Shown in pieces: positions 46,256 to 58,850 of a DNA stretch of 64,000 nucleotides (its first letter is position 1; each line of letters begins with the position of its first letter). Location: NCBI GenBank assembly GCA_028023455.1, contig JAQFVV010000001.1, positions 20,455,611 through 20,519,610 on the forward strand, read 5' to 3'. The notes below the pieces were generated by a model, which had not been told where the DNA came from, made no database searches, and was given only the letters and a program-made list of their open reading frames with translations. The position numbers were made by a program, and so were the translations under genes. Source of the stretch: Epiperipatus broadwayi (lineage: Eukaryota; Onychophora; Udeonychophora; Euonychophora; Peripatidae).

Positions 46256-46460
46256 GTCAAGCTGACAAAAAGCATTAAAAAAATTTTTTTGACACTCCTG
46301 GGTTTATTCTTATTTTGATTGTCAAACAAAATAAATTTAATAATCCTGTATTTTTTTTTTTCTGACAAATATCATAAATTTAATAATCCTATATTTTTTT
46401 GCTGACAAATAAAATAAATTTAATAATCCTATATATTTTTTTGACTGATACCCAATATTT
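46256..46460. repeat. Three-fold degenerate tandem repeat at the LINE 2 left edge
   Basis: AATAAATTTAATAATCCT with TTTTTTTGCTGACAAAT repeats at about 46330, 46373 and 46412. A similar GTCAAGCTGACAAAAAG stands at 46256. Unit length is about 40-50 bases. Confidence 0.7.
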
Positions 46461-48292
46461 GTCAATTAATTCTTATTGTTTGTTTACTTAGCTAGCATTG
46501 ATATTTTTCTCCTTTTGATAAACATGTGTTTTGGATCTTTGCAACTTTCTCACTTACAAAGTCAGAATACTAGGGAGAGATGAATACCTTGGATGAGCAT
46601 TAGCAATACATATTATAGCAGGACAAATATTTACTTTGTTAGTTCATTGCAGAGTTATTTTTCTTTCACTAGCAAATATACAGCTCAGTGAAATGCTGGA
46701 TGGTAGGAAGTTCAATTCACTCTGCTGATGAAATATGCTCTATATTGAAAGTAGTATTACAACCTTCTATAAATAATCATTCATATTTATCAAAAAATAT
46801 TTTTAAGCTGTCCATCTCCAGAACCTAAGTTATCTATTTCAATCAGTCTCTATGGCATGTTGATTGATAAATAATAATACTTTAATGAAGAAAATAAAAA
46901 TAATACAAGAAAACAGATAAAAAATATTTATTTACAAATATCAATTTGTTTTGAAACAAATCACATTACATATATATGAAATTTTATCACCTGGCAACTT
47001 ACTTGTTTAATAGATAATTTTAACAATTCCAGCTTGTTTCAGTCCATTTTACTTTCTTTTTTTTTTTTTTTACAGTTATAAGTTATAGTTAAAATAACAC
47101 TTTTAAAAAATTTTCTTTTATTTTTTGCAATACAGACACATAAAATATTTATTTGAGAATACATATCAACACATTCCATTTGCCACTGTGAGACTTCATT
47201 CAATCCTTTTTCTACTGAGCCTAGAATATTATATATTACTTTATTTTCTGAACTACAATACAATCTGTGATTTACTAAACTTGCAGCTAGCTACACAATG
47301 AAATTGGTTATTTAATAAAAGCTTGCAGTCTGTCATTGACAAACATCTAAAAAACAAGTGATAAATGAACCACAAGTCATATGATCATTCTTCATCATAA
47401 TGTAATTGTTGACAAAAAACAAAATAAAATGAATATCGTGAAAGATAATGAATGTATCACAAGCACCAGGTATTAATCTTCATTTTTTTTTCTTTAATTA
47501 AAAATAATTTTATCTGCTAAAATCTTATACTAAAAATAAGAAAAATTGTGTATACAGCAAGTCCAATAATTAAAAATGTTAAGTTTAGAACATTAAATAT
47601 TTATTTTATAAATAAAAACTTTATACAAATAACAAGTGAAAACAATGATTATGATGCTGATGATAATAATAAGTATTGTTATAATAAATATTTATCACTA
47701 ATACAATACAAAAAAAAAGGTTTTTTATTACAAATTTCAGCAAAATATGTGCTCTGTGCTGTTTATCATAATGATAGTGAAGATACCTGAATTAAATGTC
47801 AGATGAAGAAAATAAAACTATTGGGTGCAACCTGAAATTAGAATGTTCAAATGTCACTTGATTTTTCAAAAAATTGATCATATAATAATTCCAGTAAAAT
47901 AAGTTTGACCTCATTTTAGAAAAGTTCTTAGTAACTACATTTTAAATAAATTCCCTAAAATTTTAAACTGGATTTTTAACAAAATAAACACATAACATAT
48001 TTTATCTTCTATTTTATATCAATCTAGCACTCTAAATGTAAGGCTACATCATGAATGCTTTGGATAACATTCAACTGCTGATTAAAATTATACGCATATT
48101 ATGCTTAACAACATCTCACTGTAATAGTTATTTAAATTAAACCCAGAATCAAATAATCATTCAGAAAATATCATTGTTTTTTGGAATTATGATAATTAAT
48201 TACTTAATCATTAGAAGATCATCATAAAATCTTTCTTCTAGATCTTTTTCTTCAACTGCTACTGCTACTCCTGGCGCTGCTGCTACCACCTC
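46461..48292. other. Non-coding, with one SINE-like head
   Basis: At 46680-46725, CAGCTCAGTGAAATGC and GGAAGTTCAATTCAC look like shortened A and B boxes. The frames 47039-47263 (minus) and 47548-47790 have no motif. No gene seen. Confidence 0.5.
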
Positions 48293-48535
48293 TTATTGGT
48301 TTTTATACTGGGTTTGGGAAAAGATAAGGGGGATTTAGATATAAACTTTATAGAGTTGACAAAGATTATGTGGTGGAAATGGGATAGAGCAGATTATGGG
48401 TAAATTTAGAGTGGGGCATGTAAAATAAAGTGGCTAACAGGTTTATCTGGGCATAATTGCTGAGATATTCTTGACTTCGTTTAAGGAGAAGCCATAATAC
48501 GTCACCTCACATCACATCACATCACCACCACCCCC
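48293..48535 (+). mobile_element. LINE 2 3'-end fragment
   Basis: TTATTGGTTTTTATACTGGG, GGATTTAGATATAAACTTTA and GTTGACAAAGATTATG match the complement of 44655-44560 in the LINE 2 copy. It ends GAAGCCATAATACGTCACC followed by CTCACATCACATCACATCACC, a short tandem tail. It shows that LINE 2 is a dispersed family and gives its probable 3' terminus. The copy is severely 5'-truncated. Confidence 0.8.
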
Positions 48536-51500
48536 GTAATTATATTTATATATAAGGGTACATAAGTCATGTGAGGGTTGAATGAAAACTTTTGCATTGA
48601 TTCAATCTGTATATACATGCTCATATACATGGTAATTATTTAGTTTCAATTAAAAAATTAGTTTCAATAATAAAAAAAATTGATGCATGGGAGTACATAC
48701 ATCATGGGGGGGGGGGTAGTTTTGTAAGGGCATTACTGATAGGAATGATTTAAGTGAAACATTGTTCATTTATTGAAATACATCTGAACATATGGAAATG
48801 TTTGTTTAAAGATTGTCCATAGGTTAGAGACTATGCATTAATCATATAATTGAGTTTTAATATAAAAAAAAGTTATTATCAATAATATAAATGTAATATT
48901 AATAGGATAAAAGTTATTGTTAATGTAATGAGTTCAAATCCTCATTCTCTCCGGAGTCGGGTATGTGGTCATTTTCTTTTGCATGGAGCAATTACATCTG
49001 TGGTTTATTAATGTAACTATAACATTGCTTGCTGTTTTAATAGTGACCATGTAGCTACATATAGATGTGGGCTTGCTAAGATCTTCTCTAGAATATAAAA
49101 TCAGAGTAAATATATTATATATATTTTTCTGATTAACTTTTGTTTGCAAGAAATCCTAAAAGGTATGTTTACAAAAAAAATGTAAATATTCAAAAGTAAA
49201 ATAGATTTTGAAATATTTTAATATTTATTTTTTCATTTTCTATAATATATCTATGAGAAGCAAATGATAATACATACAAGTTAAATAAATTTCTAAATAG
49301 AATTAAAAAAAAAAAACAACAAATTATTGATTAATAGAATTCAATTTGAGTGTTTTGAATTTTAACATTTTCAATTAATTAAAAAAATTCGTTAAAAAAT
49401 ACCTTAATATGTCATTTAATAACCAGATACATAGTGAAAATATTAAGTAGCTATAATTTATTTAAAGCATTTAAAAACTGGAGTGGATCCTCACATTCAT
49501 GACTAAAATGTTGGAACATCTAGTACCTTGTTTGGCAATAAAACTTCTAAATAGACTATCATTGCATCATAAAACTGTTCCATAAATCACTGTTGTCAAT
49601 GAGCATTGACAAATAGTCATTATTTTACTACAGAAGAGGATGGCAGCAAGACAACTTGCCTATGACCTTACTTCTCTATTTATTTCAAAATTAAATTAAC
49701 AACTAATGCCAAGTCAATTGGATGTTTTCAAACAATATTAATTTTAAAATTATTTTAATTTCTTAATTAGCTTTACAAATTTAGTAAACATGTTTGATTT
49801 TAATAGCAGATGTTTTTTTATCAAATAATTGGTTTATCATAGTTGATTATCTATCTCAATTTTACAAATAGAACTTTATCTTTACAGATTAAAAAAGGGA
49901 AAATATCCATTGATAAAAAAAATAATAATACCTTAACATTTTTCAAATAAGTTTCAATGTGAATTCTCATATCAATAAAAGATAATTCATATGATATGAA
50001 AGACTTCTAAATATGGTAATTAGTGCATCTATTTTGAAAATATTTCAGGACACAAGTAGATCTTTTTTTCTTTCAAGAAAACATTCTTTAATCAATTCAG
50101 TTAGTCATCTAATATTCATCAGTAAATGTATATTAATGTATTGCTGGCTTGAAAAGACCCCAGGTTAATCAGATTGGTCAGATGAGGGTTGATGTGATCA
50201 GTGTAAAAAAAAGATTGAAATACATGTGATCTTTATCACTGATGGGGGGGGGGTTAAGATCCCAGAATGTTAAACCTATGATTTACCTTCACCTTTTATT
50301 TTACATCATTTACATTAACATGTGTGCATAAATTGTTACATAACTATAAAAAAAAATGCTGGAAAGAAAATTATTCTTCAATGATAAAATGACTCATTTC
50401 CTTTCCAATATAATTCTTATTTCTCTTTTTATTAAGCAAAAAAGAAAACAATTTGTATTTCTTTAAAATGTTTGTTAAGCAATGTTAATGGTAACATAAA
50501 TAATAATATGTAAAACTGAAATATATATATTAAATTAAACTAATTCTCAATATTCAAACATATTCTATCATGTTGATAGAAAGGCTACAAAATCTATTTT
50601 AACATTATCAATAACAACAAAAAAAAGTTCAAACAAGTTTTACATATAATGTAATATAAACAAAAAAAAGTTCAAACAAGTTTTACATATAATGTAATAT
50701 AATTATATGTCTATTATTTCGTCATCTAATTGAATTATATTTTTATTATAGAAAAAATATGGAATGATATATTTGTCTAAATACATTTGTCTATTAATAA
50801 TAAAATATTAATTAGTACATAACAAAGGTGAACTAGTTACAGCATCATCTTAAATTCAGTATTCACCACTAGTCAATTCTCATGCTATCTAGCACTGATA
50901 GACTAAAAATAAAACATGTGTTCAATACTAGCTTATGTATTATTATTAAAAGATATACATATTTAGAAAAGCATAAATAAAGTTTGAATTTTTCAAAAAA
51001 CATTTAACAATTCAACTATAATTACAAATAAAGTAGCTATGCAATCATTTAGATAATTTTAACAGTATATCATTTATTTAAGGATATAGGTTTAAATAAT
51101 AATATATATTTTAGCTTCAACTATAACAACACATTTTATATAATGGTAATAATTTGTTAAATGAATTTATGATGAAGTCAGACATGGCGCCATTACATGC
51201 ATGTTACTTTTTATAACTACAACTTCAACCCATAATAAAAATAGAACAATGTTAATAACTATAATTGTTCATCATATCATCACTAACTTTATTTATTTTA
51301 TATATGTGTAAATTCACTATATACAATAAAGTGATATGCCCTAGCATACAATAAAGTGATATGACATAAACACAAGGATATCATTCATAGTCTGGGATTC
51401 AGGTTTAGAGCAAACACAGAATCCCCAAGTGATCAATAAGACATCAAAAATATAGTTGTAATAAAAAAAATTACTAACAAAATTGCACAATAAAAATAGG

Positions 51501-51584
51501 AATATTTAAATAATAGAGAAGTTATATGTTCTTAGAAAACATATGCCATAATTGAATATTAGGACAAATATGATATTAAAATAA
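48536..51584. other. Non-coding, A/T-rich
   Basis: G runs at 48705-48715 and 50242-50252, each after an ATGAT/CAT word. A B-box-like GAGTTCAAATCCTC is at 48929-48942. A 43-bp tandem duplication (CAAAAAAAAGTTCAAAC) has unit starts at 50618 and 50661. No gene seen. Confidence 0.6.
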
Positions 51585-52170
51585 CAAATATTTCGGTAGT
51601 GTAATTTTCACTACATCATTCTCACACAAGGGAGGAACTGTTTTCTATCTGTTTTTAACACCTTGTAGAGGGATGTAATCATAAACATATAACCAAAGAC
51701 TTATGAAAAAGATGTATGATCAAGATGCACATTTCATGCTAAACCAGCACTCATCAGTTGGCTCAGACCACAATCTCTTATACATATTTTTATCATTATT
51801 CAGTATATATAGATTTATTATTACTACAGATTAATTAATAAATGTTAAACTTGCTGCCCTTACAACTTTGATGCAAACCATTTAATGTTAGTATATTACT
51901 GTAGTAATTTGCTGTCTATATATACTGAACAATGGTGGAGATATGTGTGAGATATTGTGGTCTGGGCTAACTGATGAATGCTAGTTCAGTATGAAATGTG
52001 CATCATGGGATCATACATCTTTTGACATATCTTTGGTCATATGTTTATGATTATATCCCTCTACAATGTGTTAAAAGTGGAGAAACCAGTTCCTATCTTG
52101 TGTGAGATTGGTATAGTGAAAATTACACCACAGAAATATTATTCCTTATTGGATAATCTCTAGTTTAATT
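51585..52170. mobile_element. R1 foldback element (copies D and E)
   Basis: Copy D (+, about 51590-51815) and copy E (-, about 51910-52145) are inverted versions of repeat R1 around a 100-bp spacer. The outer ends read AATATTTCGGTAGTGTAATT on the left, and the complement of AATATTTCTGTGGTGTAATT on the right. The same pair of arms, in the same order, brackets the satellite at 33.7-35.9 kb. No coding. Confidence 0.8.
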
Positions 52171-55100
52171 AATGATTAATAAAAATTATTAATAATAACA
52201 AATGTTTCAATTTATATAATTGAATTCATATACATTTTTGGTTTCAAAATATCTTTATTTACTAGCATGACATTCTCTCAAATAGTGAGTTTTATAATAT
52301 TAGCTTAATCTAATCATGAATATTCTCTAAATTTATTATATTAATTTTTAGTATGGTATTTGGGAAAATCACTTTAGCAATTGTATCATAAATATATGCA
52401 TGTAGAGACTAAATATATTTAAAAAATAAAATGAATTAATTTATTTTGTGCATGCATAAAAAGTTCATGTTAAATAATTATTAACATTAAGAGTAATTAA
52501 AATCATTATTTATCAAAATAAAAATCATTTAAATATTAATCTAAATGAAAAATATAAAATAAACTTAAAAATAATGCTATAAAATTTATTATTACAGTTA
52601 TTTTCATATTTTACTGCCTCTTACTCTTTTAAATTATTATAAAAAATGTCACTCATTTCTACTTATTTTTAGTCCATTTGCAATCCTCTCTATTTTCTTT
52701 TTCTAAATGTTTATATCTACATAAACTTACAAAAATAACTTGCTAAATTCAAAATGAACAAAAAGATCACAAAAGTTACTATAAAATGATTTGCTCATAT
52801 TTGTTTAAAATTATATTAACATCATCATTTTCAACTTTTATCAATCCGCTACAAAATGAACATTTCCCAAGTTTTCCAGTTTCTCCAATCTCTAACCTCT
52901 CGTCCCCACATCATACTAATAAACTTCCTTATTTCGTTATAATATATATATAATGATTAGAATATCATACAATTTTTTTTCAGTATTTGATAAATAAATT
53001 ATTTAAACAATATTTAAAATGAAAACAAATAAAAATATAATATTATTTAATAGCAAAAATTTCTTATTTTCTTCAACAACAAAAAAAAGGGGGGAAATAA
53101 TGAAAAGACAGGTTTCAAAACAAAAATAAGTAGAGAGTGATAAAAAAATTTAAAAAATGTTTTGGACAGAATATTGTTTAAATATAGAAATAGTTTTGGT
53201 TTTAACAGAGTTTTAATGATCGAGGAAAGATCTAACAAGATCGTTAAATATTATAAAAACAGAGCCATGCTAAACAATTCTTGCACCTGAGGCAGATCAT
53301 ACTAATGACATTTAGAAAATTTCTTTGAACTAAAAATAACTTATGAAATTAAAATGTTTAAAATAAACAAACTAAAATAGGTATTATTATGAATTACTTA
53401 AATCTTTAGAAAAGAAAACAAAAAAAATGCAGTATTGCATATATCTATATACTTAAAACATTCTACAAGTTTTGAGTTAACAAATATATCCACCACTTGT
53501 ATAATAAGCACCAAAACAAGTTATATATTCTTTCAAAAACGATTTTATGTTCAATATAAATTTTTGATAAATATTTAATATATGTATGTGTGAATTAATT
53601 GCTTATTTGTATCTGTAATGTAAAAAGTAACGAATCTTTCTCTCTACAAACTTTGGAAATATCTACAAAATACTTAGTGACACATCAACAATAACTTTTT
53701 TTTTAGTCTTGTATTTTAAATATGTTCAAGGGATCTCATTCATTTTATCACTTCTAAATTTCAGCATATTTAAACTATCTGAACTTTATTTTCTAGATAA
53801 GATAAGAATGTTCCCAGAATACTTTTGTTTACATTTTTGTTAATGTACACTAGTTTAAGGATAAATAAAAATGTTTAGAAAATTTAAATGATTTTTGATA
53901 CATAAGAAGGGGAGTTATTCTTTATATTTCATATCTATTCGAATATGATGCCTGTGACAATTACCTTACCATTTGACTTACAGAATCAGTTCTAGATATA
54001 AACTATTTTTTTATTATCTATATATGTACTCTTGAAAAAAAATAAAAGTTATTCATAAACTGAGAAAATAATTAAAACAATCTTTTAGTGATTTCAACTT
54101 TAAAAAGCGAAAAAAAAAAAGATTTTGTAATAATTACAAAAAAGTAGTAAAACTAAAAAATATATCTAATTTCAAATAACAACATTCTATCCATCATGCA
54201 ATTCTAAAAATTGTTATAATCAATCCTGATTGGAGTCCATTTAAAAAAAAAACATTTAAAAAGATATATATGTTTTCTGATTGCAAAAAAAAATGTTTGT
54301 TTTAATAAAAATTCTCTCTATACGTTTTTATTCACTGCCTTTACTCAATATGTTTTTCTTTTTGAAAATCTTTCATTTGTAACTTTTCATTCCATTATAT
54401 TTGCATTTTTTTTCAAAAAAAAAAATCCTTTTGGAACTTTCATAATAAATAATCTTAAAAACATAATACAAAATAAACATAATTAGCAACTTTTTATTTG
54501 CATATGTTGACTGATTAATTTTAAAATTGCTTTATTTATAGAAAATTTTTAAAAATATATAAAAACAAAAATGGGACAGCACTTATATTTGTAAATAAGA
54601 ACATGAAACTACAAATGATAAATTAGTTAGGATTTAATCATAATAATCATCTCTTCTAAATAGAGAGGGTTTTTTATCCTTTTTTTTTTCATCTTTTCCA
54701 ATAATTTTCTAATATTTCTCTAAACAGTTTGTCATTATTCAATCATAAAAAATACTGTTACCTGAAAAATTTTGACCGTTTTTGATATTACATGTACTGC
54801 ATTCTCATAAGGTTTTAATTGCAGTTTATCAAAAGCCATTCAAATATATTTTTTGAGGGCTCTTTTATTACTGATAATATTATATATCTAAAGTGACAAG
54901 ATTTACTTAAATCTTGTTTATATTATTATTAAATTTTAAAATCCTTTATCATTCCTGTTTATGTCAATAAAGCATCACATGATTCTTCCAGCTTATATCT
55001 AATATCTGCATTAAAACCAGTAATACTCATCACTCTATTCTAGAGACACCTGCTTTAATGGCTATTAGATTAGCTTGCCTTTATCTATGAGAAGAATCCA

Positions 55101-57789
55101 ATAATTCTCAATTTTGAAGATTATTAACTAAAAATTAATCAAGAAATTTGTTTGGCATTACCGCCTGATATCCAAAGATTACTCCTGCTTAGAATAGATG
55201 TTTCTAGATTCGATTGAGTGTAAGGTACTACTATTAATATCACAAGTGCTCTCATAATTAATATTAGCATTCCCTTCAATTCTACAACTTTTATTATAAA
55301 TATCATGAGATTTTCTTTTACAGATGTAAATATTGCGTTATCAGACATTTAAAACATTGTCTGATTTCTTCACATTGTGCATTCGAAATACAAAATTATT
55401 CAAATATATAGATTTCTTATTACATTATGACCATGTTTTTTTTTTTACCAGATCTAAAAATTTACTCTAACAAAATGAAATTTATATATTTAACATGCAT
55501 ATAAATAACAGTAGAAAATGTGTATTGTTCCTTTAAAATTTTCCAAATTTATTCATTATTATGAAACTATAAACAAGATCAGAGCGAGGTAAAATATTTT
55601 GAGAACTATTTATGTGATTATTAATGGTAATATAAAATTTAAATATTCAATAGCATAACAAATGCAAGTGATCAATAATAACAGATGACAAATCAAGATC
55701 AAAAGATTAACTCATGAATTATAAAAGGAGTGAGTAATCTTAAGTTGTTTTGTAATTCTTGTAATTTTTATGTTTGTATGCACCTCGCTCTTCTAATTCT
55801 ATTAGCAACTACAAATATATTATACAAAATACATACATACTCTTATATTTACATTCCAATTTAAATTTATTTCACTGCAAATAATTTCACAGTCATCTAT
55901 AATAGTCAAAATAATAATTTGATTTTAAAAAATAATCTAAAACATAAGGTGAAATATTTCACTGAGTGACAATTATATATATAAAAAATAATAATAAATA
56001 TGGTTGTTTTGTACAATCTTTTTTATTTACAATAATAATTATATGATTATAGAATGAGTTTTGTTGAGTGCTGGTCAATATGACCAGAAAAACAACATGA
56101 ACTTAGAGCTTCAAGTAGCTTAATTTTTTGAAAATCAAATGTTTTTAGGGAGTAGGCTCATAACAAATTCAATTAACTTCAAATTTTATAAAGAAAAAAA
56201 AATATTTGGTCTATTTCTAGGTGGTAGTAAAACAAAAAATAAAAATAAACTAATGAGTACTTGATTAAGCTTAGGAAGTAATGATTATTCATTCTATAAT
56301 CCTAAGCATTCATGAAGAAATATTTTGCCCAAAGTGAGCTATTTCTGGCCCTTATTTTTACTTACCATACTAATGCTAGCTAAAATAAAGCAGTAATTTT
56401 GAATGTCTGGATGATTTAACATTAGTTTAAAAAACATGTTAAAAATTAACTTAAAATATATTTTTTAATTATGATTTATTGTACTTTGAAAAATTCAATC
56501 TGGAAAAAAGGGCTAAAATAAGCAGACTTTTACTAAATTATTTTGTTTAATTTTCAGAAATAATTTCCATTTCTTATTACATTATCAATGATCTCACAAG
56601 ATTTGATTATTATGATATTAATATGAATATTTAGAAAAATATTTAATTCCTATGAACATAAGAAAAATAGGTATTTTCTTCATTTATAAGATAATGCTCT
56701 GGAATTAAATATGATTTACTATGCTAAATAAAAAATTTATATTTGTCAGTTTTTAATTCATTTTATGTCACTATATAAATACTATCAATCAAATTGATTA
56801 ATGATTCAATACTTTTTTAATGTTTTTTTTTTTGTAATATATCTAACTGAAATTAATTTTTATTAATATTAAAATATTTACAATCAAATCTAACTTTACT
56901 ATTGCTGTGATTATATTAATCACTTATTGCTTAAATGTCTATCTTTATCATATAATCTATCTATTTGCTCACATAATGATTTTGTTCATAGTCTCTTATC
57001 TAATATAGATTCTGTTACTTCTAGAATACTTCTCGAATTTTCATTCATGCTGATACTTCAACTCTTTATCGAGCCTTTTTTTGTATTATAATGGTCTTAT
57101 GTAAATGTGCCTTATCAATCAATAAAAAAAACTCATATTTATAACCAATAACTTACATATACCAAAACAAATCATTGTATTATACCATGATTACTTTCAA
57201 CACCTGCACTATGATCAGTATTCTTTTCTATTTATTCTAATTCAGTCATCTATTTTATGCTTCAGTAATCAATGAATAATAGATAAAAATGCCTTTAAAC
57301 TTTCTAGATTTGGTTTGACTATTAGTCTTCCTCAAAAAAGAGTATTAGCTGCTGGATCTGTGGGTCAAGTTTTGAATATGTCCTATCAAATTCAGCTAAT
57401 AACCAGAATCTAATCTATGGATTTGAAAGATATTACCACCAAGTTTCCATTGATTACTCAAAATTATAATGCACAATTTTAAAGTAAGAGAAATTGCTAC
57501 TCCAAATTCATTTACAAATATTGTTTATTCCAAATTTGTATTCATGAATGAAATTAAGAATATATTTTTATTGGGGAATTAATGCTAATTATGCGACTGA
57601 TAGTGTTGATTAATTTTCACATTCTCAGTGTTTGAAACTTATAAGTTAATGTAATAAAATTAATATTTAACAAATTTTCTCTCGGGAATCTATGAGTAAT
57701 ATCTTATACATATTTAAATATATTATACATGCTTCTGCACAAAACAGTAATAATAAAATCATTTGTCAGAATTTTGTGTAAAGTTAGAG
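52171..57789. other. Non-coding; one RTE LINE 3' scrap
   Basis: At 52815-52925 the words ATCATCATTTTCAAC, ATCAATCCGCTACAAAATG and TTTCCCAAGTT align with the 3' end of the RTE LINE at 39583-39635, so a 3' scrap in the same orientation as that LINE lies here. The frames 53047-53238 and 55139-55348 (minus) show no motif. No host gene seen. Confidence 0.55.
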
Positions 57790-58850
57790 CATCAGAAGTG
57801 ATTAAATTGAGTCGTAATCCATAAACCTTGTGCTCTAGAGCCTGGCACTGCCTAAAGAGGTAGCTCATTCTCTAACATTTCTTGAAACTTGGAATTCATT
57901 GGTTACTATTGTAGTCAACAAGACCAAAAGATCAAGCAGGAACTCTCAACCAGCAGGCACAGGGTTACCCCCATGCTCCTAGTTTAAACCCCCACCTAGG
58001 CTTCCTAGTCTCAACCACCTAATTAACACCCTTGATGTCACACAGCTTTCCTTCTTCATACAGCATGACCTAGCTCAGGGTTCGAACATGGACTCTCTCT
58101 CCTAGGGACCCCCATAACTTATGACATTACATTACAATAGCACTTCTAAACCTTACCTTAATCTATTTATATTATCATTGTTGCTATGATTTGGGAGTTT
58201 AGATCATTTCTATAATGTATCTATAAGATACAAAACCATGGATGGGCTTGTTTTGCAATTAAATGACTTACTAAGTGATATATATATAATAACTTATTAA
58301 TAGTTCCAACTCACAATAAGGATGCATATTTAGTTAAAAATAATGATACAAGTTTTATTATAAAAATTAAAATAATAGAGAGAGTATCTTACAAAGTATT
58401 AGATTGGGATGATCTACTGGCTTTCACATAGCTTTACAGAAGCTGGTGGCGGATTACAACAATGATGTGTGCTCTATCTAGTTTATTGGAAATATAATCT
58501 ATCATCCCATTCTGGGTTTGACCATAACAGTTAATAATATTTGTTTAATGGGACTTGTGTATGGGTTTGAGTTTAGGTTACCCAAGGTTGATGACGAGCG
58601 CAGGCAAAGGCTAAAAGCAAACATTACATGGAAATTGTAATACTAGCTATGTGAGTGGGGTCAATGATATATAAAATGAGGATGATCAGCTTAGTGATCT
58701 GATAGTATGGTTCTAAGCTAATGAGTGAATGTCCCTAGCTGCAGAAGTGCATCTGCTTCTAACCATTGGCACCTTCCAGTGGAAAGAGCAAAGGTGTGCT
58801 AAATCCAGGAACCCAGGCACATGAGATCTGGTCTGCCCTAATGCAGTTTG
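57790..58850. other. Less AT-biased unclassified repeat-like stretch
   Basis: Two richer patches: 57830-58135 (TTACCCCCATGCTCC, GGTTCGAACATGG, TAGGGACCCCCATAAC) and 58400-58840 (GATGACGAGCGCAGGC, CCATTGGCACCTTCCAGTGG). The GTTCGAAC word could be a B box on either strand. No frame with a motif. Their composition suggests inserted repeats of unknown class. Confidence 0.35.

Noticed and set aside
58048-58066. Possible tRNA gene at a GGTTCGAAC word
   Set aside because: No A box at the right distance and no cloverleaf; at best a SINE B box.
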